From: Candidatus Nitronereus thalassa
Lineage (GTDB): Bacteria; Nitrospirota; Nitrospiria; Nitrospirales; UBA8639
Direction of reading: 5' to 3'
Assembly (NCBI RefSeq): GCF_032191465.1
Contig: NZ_JAQOUE010000001.1
Location: 1,364,001-1,428,000, forward strand
DNA: 64,000 nt
The notes beneath the pieces are model-generated. The model searched no databases, was not told where the DNA came from, and worked only from the letters and a program-made list of their open reading frames with translations. Position numbers and translations under genes: made by a program. Below are positions 8,256 through 17,876 of the stretch, one piece after another. Numbering within the stretch: the stretch's first letter is position 1; every line of letters starts with the position of its first letter.

Positions 8256-9617
8256 CTAATTGCCGGCCACTGTCATCTCGGCAATTTTTACGGTAGGGCT
8301 TGCCATGCGGCCACGAAATTCCAAATCATTACCGATCACTTCAATCTGTTCGAAAATCCGCTTCAAATTCCCTGCGATGGTCACCTCTTCCACCGGATAG
8401 GCAAGTTCGCCATTTTCAATCCAAAAACCCGAAGCTCCACGCGAGTAATCCCCGGTCACCATGTTCACGCCGAACCCGATTAATTCCGTCACATACAATC
8501 CCTGCTTTACAGACCCGATAATTTCTTTGGGAGTCGTCGTGCCCGGTTGTAAAAAGAAGTTCGTGGTGGAAACAGAAGGATTTTCCCCGATACTCCGTGC
8601 GGCATTGCCTGTGGAAGGCATTCCCAACTTTTTCCCGGAATAGGTATCCAAGAGATAGCTGGACAACACGCCACGATCCAACACCACATTTTTTCGAGTG
8701 GCCAACCCTTCGCCATCAAACGGTCTCGATCCCAATCCCCCAACCATCCGTCCGTCATCGATCACCGAAACAAACTCCGGGGCAATCCGTTGGCCCAATT
8801 GTCCTAAGAGAAAGGACGCGCCTTTATAGAGTGAATATCCGGAGACCGCCGTTGCTAAATGGCCTAACAAACTCTCAGCCATTTCTGGATCAAATATGAC
8901 CGGTACCCGTTGGGTACTTACTTTTTTTGCGCCCAAGCGTCGGACGGTTCGCTGCGCGGCTATTTGCCCGATGGTCTCTGGTGAATCGAGCAATGAATAC
9001 TTGCGCTGAACCGTGTACCATGAGTCCCGCTGCATTCCACCGCCATTTTTTTCATCCACCGCAATGGGCGTCACGGATAAGGAAAATCGTGAACTGCGAT
9101 GGGAATCAAGAAATCCATGAGTATTGGCCAGCACGACTAACCCGTTCCCATACGCGCAATCCGCCCCTTCTGAATTGGTGATCCGAGCATCAGCAGCCAT
9201 GGCCGCATCTTCCGCGCGTCTGGCCAACGAAATTTCTTCATCCATAGACAAGGTTGTTGGGTCAAATAAGTCCAATTCGGGATGATCGCTGGCCATCGCC
9301 GCCGCATCCGGCAGGCCCGAGGTCTCATCTTCGGCCACGGCCTTAGCAAGGGTGCAGGTATCGGCCACCAACTGATCCAAAGATTTCGGAGTGAAATCCG
9401 AGGTCGAGGAACTCGCCGACCGTTTGCCAAAAAAAACCCGAATGCCGAGACTTTTTTCCCTGGCCTTACTCAGCCGATCCACCGACGACAGCCGAACTTG
9501 AACCGACACGGAATCCCCTTCGGCCACCAGCACGTCGGCACTCGTCACCCCATGGGTTTTGGCTCTTTCAATTAAATCAGCAGCCACATGGCGAAGATGG
9601 TCTGAGGAATCTGTCAT
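8256..9617 (-). CDS. tldE: TldE/PmbA metalloprotease subunit
   Basis: This is a 453-residue TldE (PmbA) subunit of the TldD/TldE heterodimeric protease, which trims unfolded peptides and matures peptide antibiotics such as microcin B17 in other bacteria. Family features include SLGIRVFFGKRSASSSTSD near residue 45, DPEMAESLLGHLATAVSG, SRPFDGEGLATRKNVVLDRG, GAARSIGENPS-like loops and the C-terminal GRMASPTVKIAEMTVAGN. As in other TldE proteins there is no HExxxH, so zinc and catalysis come from the partner. AAGGA precedes the ATG. It sits 86 bases downstream of tldD on the same strand, the usual partner arrangement. Confidence 0.92.
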   Translation of the reverse strand: MTDSSDHLRHVAADLIERAKTHGVTSADVLVAEGDSVSVQVRLSSVDRLSKAREKSLGIRVFFGKRSASSSTSDFTPKSLDQLVADTCTLAKAVAEDETSGLPDAAAMASDHPELDLFDPTTLSMDEEISLARRAEDAAMAADARITNSEGADCAYGNGLVVLANTHGFLDSHRSSRFSLSVTPIAVDEKNGGGMQRDSWYTVQRKYSLLDSPETIGQIAAQRTVRRLGAKKVSTQRVPVIFDPEMAESLLGHLATAVSGYSLYKGASFLLGQLGQRIAPEFVSVIDDGRMVGGLGSRPFDGEGLATRKNVVLDRGVLSSYLLDTYSGKKLGMPSTGNAARSIGENPSVSTTNFFLQPGTTTPKEIIGSVKQGLYVTELIGFGVNMVTGDYSRGASGFWIENGELAYPVEEVTIAGNLKRIFEQIEVIGNDLEFRGRMASPTVKIAEMTVAGN

Positions 9618-9703
9618 AATCGTAGGTCCTTGGTAAGAAAATAGGAGGTGAGGATGAACAAAAAATCTACATCTCGCATGGGGTTATTTTTAAACAACGG
9701 AAA

Positions 9704-11137
9704 CTAAGCGGAAGTTCCCCCCACGGTTATTTCGTCAATCCGAATGGTTGGCAATCCTACACCTACAGGCACGGATTGGCCCTCTTTTCCGCAAGTGCCG
9801 ATTCCAGAATCTAACTTCAGGTCATGGCCGACCATGGAAACCTGCTTCAGAATTTCCGGGCCGCTACCGATGAGAGTCGCGCCTTTCACAGGCTTCGTGA
9901 CCTTTCCATCTTCGATCAAGTAGGCTTCGCTCGCGGAAAACACAAACTTCCCATTCGTAATATCCACTTGCCCGCCCCCAAATGATGTCGCGTACAGACC
10001 GTTCTTAACGGAACCAATAATTTCCTCTGGATCAGATTTTCCCGCGAGCATGAACGTATTCGTCATGCGAGGCAACACGATGCTGCGAAAATCTTCACGT
10101 CGGCCATTGCCTGTCAGGGGAATGCCCAAGAGCCGCGCATTGAGCCGATCCGTAATATAGCCACGCAAAATGCCATCTTCGATAAGCACCGTCCGCGTCG
10201 TGGGCGTTCCTTCGTCATCGATATTCAAGGACCCCCTGCGCGACGGCAAGGTCCCATCATCGACAATAGTGCACACATCAGAAGCTACCCGTTGCCTTAG
10301 AAGATTGCTAAACGCCGAGGTTTTCCTGCGATTAAAATCGGCTTCGAGTCCATGCCCAATGGCTTCATGCAATAAGATGCCTGGCCAGCCTCCCGCTAAA
10401 ACGACAGGCATTACACCAGCAGGAGCATCTACCGCGCTCAAGTTTAAAATTGCTTGGCGGGCCGCTTCTCGCGCATAATCTCGAGCCCGATCTTCTTCGT
10501 GATAAAACGAAAACCCAATGCGCCCCCCGCCGCCATACGATCCCACCTGCCGATTGGAACCCTCTTCAGCAATACAGGTGACTTGCAATCTTGAAAGTGG
10601 TTGCACGTCACCCACCATGAGGCCATCGCTGGTAGCCACCATCATCACTTTTTGCTCAGAGTTAAAAGACGCCATGACCTTCGTGATCCGTGGATCATAT
10701 TTCCGGGCCTCTGCATCAATCATATTCAAAAGATCCACCCGGTCTTTGGTGGCAATCTCGGTATTAGGCTTGTCGATAGGATACAGGTTTTGAGCAAGTT
10801 GGGGATTGTGTGTGACCGGCACTGGGGAATCACCCTGAGGGGAATTCGCGATATACCGAGCGGTATCGGCCGCGATTTCTAAATCGCGTTTCGATAGTTC
10901 ATCGGAATAGGCAAATCCGGTTTTTTCACCGGCCGTGGCACGAACCCCCGCGCCTTGGGAAATGCTTTTCACAGCCCGCTTGACGATCCCCTCTTCCATG
11001 GAGACTGATTCGGCGATGGTCGATTCAATGTAGATATCCGCATAATCGACATCCTGGACCTTCATTCGGCCCAGCGCATGTTGAATTTCATTTTCCTGAA
11101 GCGAGAAATGGGCAAGGTCAACAACTTGTGGTTCCAC
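9704..11137 (-). CDS. tldD: TldD zinc metalloprotease subunit
   Basis: This is a 477-residue TldD, the catalytic subunit of the TldD/TldE protease. The zinc motif HEAIGH is at H257-H262, followed by GLEADFNRRKTSAF. GSYGGGGRIGFSFY upstream and GICGKEGQ-type Cys-containing loops near the C-terminus (TCGKEGQSVPVGVG) complete the family pattern. The complex degrades unfolded peptides through a narrow chamber in the cytoplasm. The start codon is GTG at 11137, preceded by TTGGAG. tldD and tldE probably form one transcript. No RiPP precursor or modification genes are visible nearby, so a housekeeping quality-control role is more likely than antibiotic maturation. Confidence 0.94.
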   Translation of the reverse strand: MEPQVVDLAHFSLQENEIQHALGRMKVQDVDYADIYIESTIAESVSMEEGIVKRAVKSISQGAGVRATAGEKTGFAYSDELSKRDLEIAADTARYIANSPQGDSPVPVTHNPQLAQNLYPIDKPNTEIATKDRVDLLNMIDAEARKYDPRITKVMASFNSEQKVMMVATSDGLMVGDVQPLSRLQVTCIAEEGSNRQVGSYGGGGRIGFSFYHEEDRARDYAREAARQAILNLSAVDAPAGVMPVVLAGGWPGILLHEAIGHGLEADFNRRKTSAFSNLLRQRVASDVCTIVDDGTLPSRRGSLNIDDEGTPTTRTVLIEDGILRGYITDRLNARLLGIPLTGNGRREDFRSIVLPRMTNTFMLAGKSDPEEIIGSVKNGLYATSFGGGQVDITNGKFVFSASEAYLIEDGKVTKPVKGATLIGSGPEILKQVSMVGHDLKLDSGIGTCGKEGQSVPVGVGLPTIRIDEITVGGTSA

Positions 11138-11609
11138 GAGTGCTCCAAATAAGGTTTGGGGGAGTGTTTAGAACTTTGAAGGCTCAGGATGGAGTATAGC
11201 CGATGGGTTTTGGCTGCGCAATTTTCAAAAGGATTAATACTTTTATGGGGTTTCATCACCATTCGACGATGTCCTTTTGTTTCGCAAATGAAGGAAGTCG
11301 ATTGCAGGGGCGAAGTCCTGTCAAATCATAATTCCTCCCCTCTACGAATAATCACCAAAAGAATTATAAAATCCTCACGATTTTGATCTGACGCGAGGAA
11401 GATAGATCCTTCGCAAAAACCTCCAGGATGACAAAACGAGACGAAGTGCTAGAGATCACAGCCCACACGCCTTAGATATTTTTAAAAGGACGAAAGAAAA
11501 TGCCGATGCGAAACAATTGACAATACCCAACTTCACGATTAGACTATTTTTTTAGGCGACATCCTCCGCTTGAGGGGATCGTTTCTACGTAAGGTCTTTC
11601 CAGGACGGA
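11138..11609. other. Intergenic region between divergent tldD and uppS
   Basis: About 470 bases separate the two divergent units. I find no credible coding frame or structured RNA. A strong promoter for uppS lies at 11517-11545. The tldD promoter must also lie here on the minus strand, but I could not pick a clear one. Confidence 0.55.
11517..11545 (+). promoter_or_regulatory. Sigma-70-type promoter for the uppS-cdsA-dxr-rseP operon
   Basis: A perfect TTGACA at 11517-11522 is followed by a 17-base spacer and TAGACT at 11540-11545, four of six matches to TATAAT. Initiation near 11552 would give a leader of roughly 58 bases before the uppS ATG. Inferred from sequence only. Confidence 0.55.
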
Positions 11610-12407
11610 ATGGATATTACTTCTTCAGCCGACATCCAATCAGAACTCACCGAGCAAGAACTCCTGTTGGGGCTTGACGCTGATCAACTGCCCCGCCATG
11701 TGGCGATTATTATGGATGGGAATGGGCGCTGGGCTTCCGGTCGGGGACTTCCTCGCATTGCCGGACACCGTGAAGGGCTCGCGGCTCTCCGTGAAGTCAT
11801 CAATGTGTTCGATGAGCTGCATATTCCCATGCTCACCATTTACGCGTTTTCCCACGAAAACTGGAACCGACCCAAAGCCGAAATTACGCTCTTGATGTCT
11901 CTCCTGGATCAATTTCTGCAGAAGGAACGACAAACGTTTCAAGATCGAAAAATGCGGTTTTTGCCAATCGGCCGTTTGCATTTGTTACCGGATGCGGTTC
12001 AAGCTCTCGTCCATGAAGTTGCCAACGAGACGGCCCATTATACGGATCGGATCCTTACCGTCGCTCTCAGTTACGGAGGCCGGTCGGAAATTCTTGATGC
12101 CGTCAATGACCTGCTAGATGACTCTAGGACCGGCAAGATTTCTGGGCCCATCACGGAAAGCCAATTTGAACACTATCTCACGACCGCAGACCTCCCTGAT
12201 CCTGATCTTCTGATTCGCACCAGCGGCGAAGCTCGAATCAGCAACTTCCTACTCTGGCAAATTGCCTACACCGAATTGTATTTTACAAAAGTCCTCTGGC
12301 CAGACTTTCGTCGACGCGAGGTGCTCATTGCCCTCCTGGACTATCAAAAACGAGAGCGTCGGTTTGGGCGTGTCACCCAAGCCGTTTCCCCCCAAAGCAC
12401 CTTGTGA
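11610..12407 (+). CDS. uppS: Undecaprenyl diphosphate synthase (isoprenyl transferase)
   Basis: This 265-residue cis-prenyltransferase carries the catalytic HVAIIMDGNGRWA motif (Asp36), RIAGHREG, FSHENWNRP, SYGGRSEI and the C-terminal DLLIRTSGEARISNFLLWQ-type signature with YTELYF. It condenses isopentenyl diphosphate units onto farnesyl diphosphate to make the C55 lipid carrier for peptidoglycan and polysaccharide. Its product is the carrier that the glycosyltransferase region to the right would need. The ATG follows AGGACGGA. The stop overlaps the cdsA GTG start (GTGA), so the two are coupled. Confidence 0.96.
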   Translation: MDITSSADIQSELTEQELLLGLDADQLPRHVAIIMDGNGRWASGRGLPRIAGHREGLAALREVINVFDELHIPMLTIYAFSHENWNRPKAEITLLMSLLDQFLQKERQTFQDRKMRFLPIGRLHLLPDAVQALVHEVANETAHYTDRILTVALSYGGRSEILDAVNDLLDDSRTGKISGPITESQFEHYLTTADLPDPDLLIRTSGEARISNFLLWQIAYTELYFTKVLWPDFRRREVLIALLDYQKRERRFGRVTQAVSPQSTL

Positions 12408-13291
12408 AACCCGATGTGGGCTCCTCACCTATCACACCTGAGACTCCACCGCTAACGCCGAAAGCCCTACCACCTCGATTTGATCCCAAACGTATTTACT
12501 CCGCCCTGGTGTTTATTCCTTTGTTCTATGTCCTCACCCGACACCTTCCTCCCATCTTTTTCTTTTTTCTTATTGCCGCAGTGTCGTGTTTGGCGATGTG
12601 GGAATTTTTTGGGCTCACCTTGTCGCCTCAGGATCGCCAGCAAGCTTCGATCATTGGGTTGTTCGGTGGCGGCATCATGTTGCTCTCTCTACAATGGCCA
12701 AATCTTCTAGGATTTCACACCGCCTTGATTGCGATTCTTGCTGTGCTGATTGCCTTCCAAGTAGGGATCGCGCCATCACCTTCCTACGGCAATATCCCCA
12801 TGCTCTTATTCGGGGTGTTTTATATCAGTTTCACGTTGGGTCATTTTCTGACGATTCGCACACTTTCGGACGGCCCATTTTTAATATTTTTTGTCTTACT
12901 GGTGACGTGGGGCGGAGATGCTGCAGCCTATTTTGTGGGAAAAAGTTTCGGGTCTCGCCCGTTGGCCCAAATTCTGAGCCCCAAAAAGACGATCGAAGGG
13001 TTGGTGGGTGGTGTGATTGGAGCGATCCTGATAGCATGGCTGGCGAGTCTTTGGTTTTTACCGATATTTACCCTAGCAGATGGTCTCATATTAGGCATAG
13101 TCTTGACCCTTCTTGGCACCGTTGGAGACCTTTCGGAATCCGCATTTAAACGCCAGGCCGGAGCCAAAGACTCGGGGAGCTTAATCCCCGGGCATGGTGG
13201 ATTTTTAGACCGCATTGACAGCCTGCTTCTCACTGTGCCTACATTTTATTATTATATGGTTCTCGTGAAAGGCTCCGAAGCCTTCTCCTAA
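12404..13291 (+). CDS. cdsA: Phosphatidate cytidylyltransferase
   Basis: This 295-residue polytopic membrane enzyme makes CDP-diacylglycerol from phosphatidic acid and CTP, the branch point of phospholipid synthesis. The family signature is present near the C-terminus as SAFKRQAGAKDSG followed by IPGHGGFLDRIDS, with the two Asp residues that bind metal. About eight hydrophobic segments are visible, after a proline-rich N-terminal tail of about 30 residues. The start is GTG at 12404, overlapping the uppS stop. dxr follows after 17 bases. Confidence 0.95.
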   Translation: MKPDVGSSPITPETPPLTPKALPPRFDPKRIYSALVFIPLFYVLTRHLPPIFFFFLIAAVSCLAMWEFFGLTLSPQDRQQASIIGLFGGGIMLLSLQWPNLLGFHTALIAILAVLIAFQVGIAPSPSYGNIPMLLFGVFYISFTLGHFLTIRTLSDGPFLIFFVLLVTWGGDAAAYFVGKSFGSRPLAQILSPKKTIEGLVGGVIGAILIAWLASLWFLPIFTLADGLILGIVLTLLGTVGDLSESAFKRQAGAKDSGSLIPGHGGFLDRIDSLLLTVPTFYYYMVLVKGSEAFS

Positions 13292-13308
13292 TCCAAAAGG
13301 CATTATTC

Positions 13309-14469
13309 ATGAAACAGATCATTATCCTGGGTTCTACCGGCTCCATTGGAGCCAGCACGTTGGACATTATTCAACGGTTTCCCGACCAGTTTTCGGTCTT
13401 GGGTTTGGTCGCCGGAAAAAGTGACGACAAACTCGAACAACAGATCCGCATGTTCAAGCCAAAAATCGTCGCTCTCTCTGATGCTCCCGCCGCGAAAAGA
13501 TTACGTGACCGCCTGGATGATCCGACCGTTCAGGTCTTGGAGGGCCCGGAGGGCATCAAAGAAGTCGCCTGCCACCCGGAAAGTGATTTGGTAATATCCG
13601 CGATTGTGGGTGCTGCCGGTTTAGTCCCCACCCTCGCTGCCATTCAAGCCGGACGACGGGTGGCTCTGGCAAATAAGGAGCCCATGGTGATGGCCGGTCA
13701 GCTGATGCAGGAGGAGGCCCACCGGCAAGGGCAGCCCATTTTTCCCATCGACAGTGAGCACAGCGCGATTTTCCAATCCTTGGTAGGTCATCGCCGGGAA
13801 GATGTGCGGCGTATCATTCTGACAGCTTCGGGGGGCCCTTTTTGGGACTTCACCTACGAACAGATGAAGGACGCCACTCTGGAAAAGGCCCTCAAGCATC
13901 CCAACTGGGATATGGGTGCTAAAATCACCATTGATTCAGCCACACTCATGAATAAAGGGCTCGAAGTCATCGAAGCGCGTTGGCTTTTCGATTGCCCTCC
14001 TTCTCAACTTGATATTGTCGTGCACCGAGAAAGTATTATCCATTCTTTGGTAGAATATTGTGATGGGTCCGTGATGGCCCAACTTGGATTACCAGACATG
14101 CGCACTCCCATTTCCTATGCCATGAATTTTCCAGAAAGAGTGCTGTTAGATCCTCCGCCCTTAAACCTTTGGAACTATGGGAAATTGACGTTTTATCAAC
14201 CAGACACGAAACGCTTTCCCTGCCTCCGTTTGGCGTACGAAGCCCTTGAAGGTGGAGGCACGCTACCAGCGGTTTTAAATGCGGCCAATGAGATCGCCGT
14301 CGATGCTTTTCTGAACAATGGCATCACGTTTATCGACATTGCCCATGTGATTGAAAAAACCTTGGATGCAGCAAACCCTCAGACCTTGACTTCTCTGGAC
14401 GACGCCCTTGAAGCAGACCGATGGGCGCGAGAGAAGGCGGAATCGTGCATCCACAGCCTGGCTTCATGA
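13309..14469 (+). CDS. dxr: 1-deoxy-D-xylulose 5-phosphate reductoisomerase
   Basis: This 386-residue enzyme performs the second step of the MEP isoprenoid pathway, converting DXP to MEP with NADPH. Visible features are the N-terminal nucleotide-binding IILGSTGSIGASTLDI, ALANKEPMVMAG, the metal and substrate site PIDSEHSAIFQSL, TASGGPFWD and the KITIDSATLMNKGLEVIEA signature. It supplies precursors for uppS at the head of the operon and for hopanoids. AAAGG precedes the ATG. rseP starts 34 bases downstream. Confidence 0.97.
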   Translation: MKQIIILGSTGSIGASTLDIIQRFPDQFSVLGLVAGKSDDKLEQQIRMFKPKIVALSDAPAAKRLRDRLDDPTVQVLEGPEGIKEVACHPESDLVISAIVGAAGLVPTLAAIQAGRRVALANKEPMVMAGQLMQEEAHRQGQPIFPIDSEHSAIFQSLVGHRREDVRRIILTASGGPFWDFTYEQMKDATLEKALKHPNWDMGAKITIDSATLMNKGLEVIEARWLFDCPPSQLDIVVHRESIIHSLVEYCDGSVMAQLGLPDMRTPISYAMNFPERVLLDPPPLNLWNYGKLTFYQPDTKRFPCLRLAYEALEGGGTLPAVLNAANEIAVDAFLNNGITFIDIAHVIEKTLDAANPQTLTSLDDALEADRWAREKAESCIHSLAS

Positions 14470-14503
14470 AAGTCCTCGACTAACCGGATTTCCCTGTAAC
14501 GCT

Positions 14504-15868
14504 ATGTCCCCTGATTTTATCTACGTCATTGCACAAAAACTGTGGTGGTTTTTGGTCGTCCTCGGCGTCCTTGTAACCTTTCACGAATATGGACACTTCA
14601 TTGTCGCCCGATGGGCCGGCGTCAAGGTGTTAAAGTTTTCACTGGGTTTTGGCCCAAAGTTACTAAGTCGTCAGATTGGTGATACAGAATATTTGGTTTC
14701 GCTCATTCCACTTGGCGGATACGTCAAAATGTTTGGAGAAGACCTTGGCGAATCCATCTCAGCTGAAGAGCAAGCACAATCGTTTGTCCACAAGCCATTA
14801 TGGAAGCGTTCGCTCATTGTCGCAGCAGGGCCAGGATTTAATTTTTTGTTGAGCTATCTAATTTTTTGCGTCTGGTTGGCAACCGGGGCTCCCCTTCCCA
14901 TCCCAACCTTCGAAGAGCTTTCTCCCACCATTGAGGCGATACGTGCCGAATCCCCGGCCAGTGTGGCCGGGCTCCAGGTCGGCGATAAAGTCACACTGAT
15001 CAACGAGCAAGAAATCTCCACCAAACATGATGTTTTGGGTCTAATAGCTGACAGTCATGGACGTCCTCTCACAATGGAAGTGCTACGAAGTGGGCAACAC
15101 AAAACATTTGTGGTCACACCCGAACCCCTAGACCCCAACCCTACGGATGAACCCATTTATGTGATCGGCATAGAAGAAGCCGAACCCGTGGTCACTTCGG
15201 TAATGCCAGATATGCCTGCCATGGTGGGGGGGTTATTAGAAAATGACCGCATCATCAAGATTGACGAGACTCCCATCCATACCTGGTCCCAAATGACCCA
15301 AATCGTTCGAGGAAGCCCAAATTTACCCTTGCTTTTTACTGTGGACCGAGATGGTGCCATTGTAACGGTCACGATTACTCCAGAGGCCCAACAGACCACC
15401 GAGGATGATCTGCCGGTGGAAGTTGGAAAAATTGGCATCACCGGACCAGGACGTTCTGTCGTTCGTGCGGAATCTCCCCTCACCGCTTTGTTCCAGGGGA
15501 TTCGGGCCACATGGGGTTGGTCGGAACTCACAGTGGTGGGCATTTATAAAATGTTCACGGGAGAAATTTCTTCCAAACATTTGGGTGGCCCCATCATGAT
15601 TGCGAGCGCCTCGGGAACGGCTGCGGAACACGGCATTGCCGATGTGGCGTTTCTGGTCGCGATCTTGAGCATTAATCTCGGGATCCTCAACCTTCTCCCA
15701 ATTCCAATCTTGGATGGTGGTCACCTCTTTTTCTTTGCCTGCGAAGCCATTTTACGTCGCCCGCTGGGAGAACGTCAGCGTGAGTTTGCTCAGCAAGTGG
15801 GATTGGTGTTGCTGTTTAGCATTATGATTTTTGCCTTTTTCAATGATATCCAACGACTTCTTCAATAA
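14504..15868 (+). CDS. rseP: RIP metalloprotease RseP (site-2 protease family)
   Basis: This 454-residue inner-membrane zinc protease cleaves within membrane segments, typically of anti-sigma factors or signal-peptide remnants. The zinc motif HEYGH lies at residues 27-31 in the first membrane segment. GLQVGDKVTLINEQ and NDRIIKIDETPIHTW mark two PDZ domains, and NLLPIPILDGGHLFFF carries the third metal ligand. The start is the ATG at 14504: an upstream in-frame ATG at 14408 would overlap dxr by 62 bases and add 32 residues unlike the family. It closes the uppS-cdsA-dxr-rseP operon. Confidence 0.95.
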   Translation: MSPDFIYVIAQKLWWFLVVLGVLVTFHEYGHFIVARWAGVKVLKFSLGFGPKLLSRQIGDTEYLVSLIPLGGYVKMFGEDLGESISAEEQAQSFVHKPLWKRSLIVAAGPGFNFLLSYLIFCVWLATGAPLPIPTFEELSPTIEAIRAESPASVAGLQVGDKVTLINEQEISTKHDVLGLIADSHGRPLTMEVLRSGQHKTFVVTPEPLDPNPTDEPIYVIGIEEAEPVVTSVMPDMPAMVGGLLENDRIIKIDETPIHTWSQMTQIVRGSPNLPLLFTVDRDGAIVTVTITPEAQQTTEDDLPVEVGKIGITGPGRSVVRAESPLTALFQGIRATWGWSELTVVGIYKMFTGEISSKHLGGPIMIASASGTAAEHGIADVAFLVAILSINLGILNLLPIPILDGGHLFFFACEAILRRPLGERQREFAQQVGLVLLFSIMIFAFFNDIQRLLQ

Positions 15869-15890
15869 TCCCCTTCTATCTTTTCCCTGC

Positions 15891-15920
15891 TTGACAACAG
15901 CCCTCTCTTCTCACGATAAC
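15891..15920 (+). promoter_or_regulatory. Probable promoter for proS
   Basis: A perfect TTGACA at 15891-15896 is followed after 18 bases by GATAAC at 15915-15920 (four of six matches to TATAAT), about 68 bases before the proS ATG. It suggests that proS can be transcribed apart from the uppS operon. Confidence 0.4.
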
Positions 15921-15987
15921 AGAAAAACTCACGACGCTGAGCACCATCTTTATTATCCACTTTCATTGACATAAGGTCCTCCTCATT

Positions 15988-17709
15988 ATGCGCACCTCAC
16001 AAGTCCTCATTCCGACACTTCGCGAAGACCCTGGTGAGGCCGAAGTTGTCAGCCATCGACTCATGCTCAGAGCAGGGATGATTCGAAAAGTCGCCGCAGG
16101 GATTTACACTTATTTACCCTTGGGGCTTCGTGTCCTTAAAAAAATTGAAAATATTATTCGGGAAGAAATGAACCGTGCCGGGGCTCAAGAAATTCTCATG
16201 CCAATTCTCTCTCCCGCAGAACTTTGGCGCGAAACCGGCCGATGGGAATTTTATGGAAAAGAATTGCTCCGCTGTCAGGATCGCCATGAACGAGACTTTT
16301 GTTTTGGCCCCACGCACGAAGAAGTCATCACCGACCTCTTTAGGCGAGAGGTCAACTCATATCGACAGTTGCCAATGAACTGCTACCAAATCCAAACCAA
16401 ATTCCGTGACGAAATTCGTCCACGGTTTGGCCTCATGCGCGGACGGGAATTCATCATGAAAGATGCTTACAGCTTTGACCGCGATGAGGAGAGCGCCCGC
16501 GTGAGCTATCAAAAAATGTATGAGGCTTACGAACGAATTTTCACTCGATGCGGGCTTAACTTTCGCCCAGTCGAAGCAGACAATGGAATGATTGGCGGTA
16601 CCATGTCGCATGAATTTATGGTTCTCGCAGAAACTGGTGAAGAAACAATTTTGTATGAGGAAGAGGGCACCTACGCTGCCAATGTGGAACGCGCGGAAGT
16701 CCTCCCGCCGGCCAGCCCTTCAACGGAGAACCCGTTACCACTCGAAACCAAACACACTCCTGAGATGAAAACCGTTTTGGATGTCTGCCAGTTTTTACAA
16801 GTGACTCCTGCCAAATTAGTCAAAACTCTTCTTTATCAGACGAGGGAAGGGGAGATCGTCGCCGTGTTGGTGCGAGGTGATCACGAAGGCAATGATATTA
16901 AAATCTCTCGTTTGTTGAACACGGCAGCGGTGACACTTGCCGATGCTGAAACCGTGACCAAAGCCACTTCCGCCCCCGTAGGATTTGCTGGTCCGGTAGG
17001 ACTGAAGGGTGTAAAGATTGTGGCGGATCATGCCATTCGGGCAATGAAAAATTTTATCGTCGGTGGAAATGCACAAGATACTCACCTCCTGAATGCCAAT
17101 TGGGATCGTGATTTTACCGTGGATACTTTCGCCGATCTACGACAGGCCCAAGCTGGCGACCCTTCCCCTCGAAGTCAGGCTCCTTTAGTGGCTGCAAAAG
17201 GCATTGAGGTTGGACATGTGTTCCTCCTCGGCACCAAATATAGCCAAGCCATGGACGCGACATTTCTGGACGACCAAGGAAAAGACACTCTAGCCATTAT
17301 GGGATGCTATGGCATTGGCGTCAGTCGAACCGCAGCGGCCTCTATTGAACAAGGCCACGACGCCAAAGGGATGATCTGGCCCGTTCAAATTGCTCCGTTT
17401 CACGTACATTTACTTCCTGTTACTAATTCAGAAATGGTGCAGGAAACTACCAAATCTCTGTATCACTCCTTTACCGATGCCGGAATTGAGGTGTTATGGG
17501 ATGATCGGGACGAACGGGCAGGAGTTAAATTTAATGATGCCGACTTGATCGGGGCTCCCTATCACGTCACTATTGGTGATAAGGGGTTAAAAAATGGTAC
17601 GATTGAGATCAAACATCGGCGAACAGGAGAAGTCGTAAAAATCGAACCGTCCAGGGTTCTGGCCTACATGAATGAACAACTTGCCCAGTTTCAACTCCCG
17701 AGGGTGTAG
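15988..17709 (+). CDS. proS: Prolyl-tRNA synthetase, bacterial type
   Basis: This is a 573-residue class II aminoacyl-tRNA synthetase that charges tRNA-Pro. Motif 1 is near GAQEILMPILSPAELW, motif 2 is FRDEIRPRFGLMRGREFIMKD, and motif 3 is the GCYGIGVSRTAAASIEQ region. Between them (about residues 225-390) lies the editing insertion domain of bacterial ProS, with VLVRGDHEGNDIKISRL. An anticodon-binding domain ends the protein. Full length and complete. It follows rseP by 119 bases. Confidence 0.97.
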   Translation: MRTSQVLIPTLREDPGEAEVVSHRLMLRAGMIRKVAAGIYTYLPLGLRVLKKIENIIREEMNRAGAQEILMPILSPAELWRETGRWEFYGKELLRCQDRHERDFCFGPTHEEVITDLFRREVNSYRQLPMNCYQIQTKFRDEIRPRFGLMRGREFIMKDAYSFDRDEESARVSYQKMYEAYERIFTRCGLNFRPVEADNGMIGGTMSHEFMVLAETGEETILYEEEGTYAANVERAEVLPPASPSTENPLPLETKHTPEMKTVLDVCQFLQVTPAKLVKTLLYQTREGEIVAVLVRGDHEGNDIKISRLLNTAAVTLADAETVTKATSAPVGFAGPVGLKGVKIVADHAIRAMKNFIVGGNAQDTHLLNANWDRDFTVDTFADLRQAQAGDPSPRSQAPLVAAKGIEVGHVFLLGTKYSQAMDATFLDDQGKDTLAIMGCYGIGVSRTAAASIEQGHDAKGMIWPVQIAPFHVHLLPVTNSEMVQETTKSLYHSFTDAGIEVLWDDRDERAGVKFNDADLIGAPYHVTIGDKGLKNGTIEIKHRRTGEVVKIEPSRVLAYMNEQLAQFQLPRV

Positions 17710-17802
17710 CTATACGTCTGCGATCCAAGTCCCTTTGTTCTTTGATCGGGGTTGGGTCAAAAAAAATGACGCCAGTAATTCCTTTAGAATCTCGGACTTA
17801 CG

Positions 17803-17832
17803 TTGACAAAAGAAATAATGGGATGCTAGCTT
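17803..17832 (+). promoter_or_regulatory. Probable promoter for the bfn-rplM-rpsI unit
   Basis: TTGACA at 17803-17808 is followed after 18 bases by TAGCTT at 17827-17832 (weak -10, three of six matches). It lies about 45 bases upstream of the first DUF151 gene. The perfect -35 box is the main support. Confidence 0.35.
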
Positions 17833-17876
17833 ACGAAATTTAAAGGGAAAGTGTGTAAACCTATGGGCGACGTTGA

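Noticed and set aside
8256-11137. TldD/TldE as part of a peptide-antibiotic cluster
   Set aside because: No precursor peptide, modification enzyme or transporter genes nearby; a general protease role is simpler.
14408-14503. Upstream in-frame ATG extending rseP by 32 residues
   Set aside because: It would overlap dxr by 62 bases, and the extra residues do not resemble the family, whose N-terminus is the membrane segment with HEYGH.
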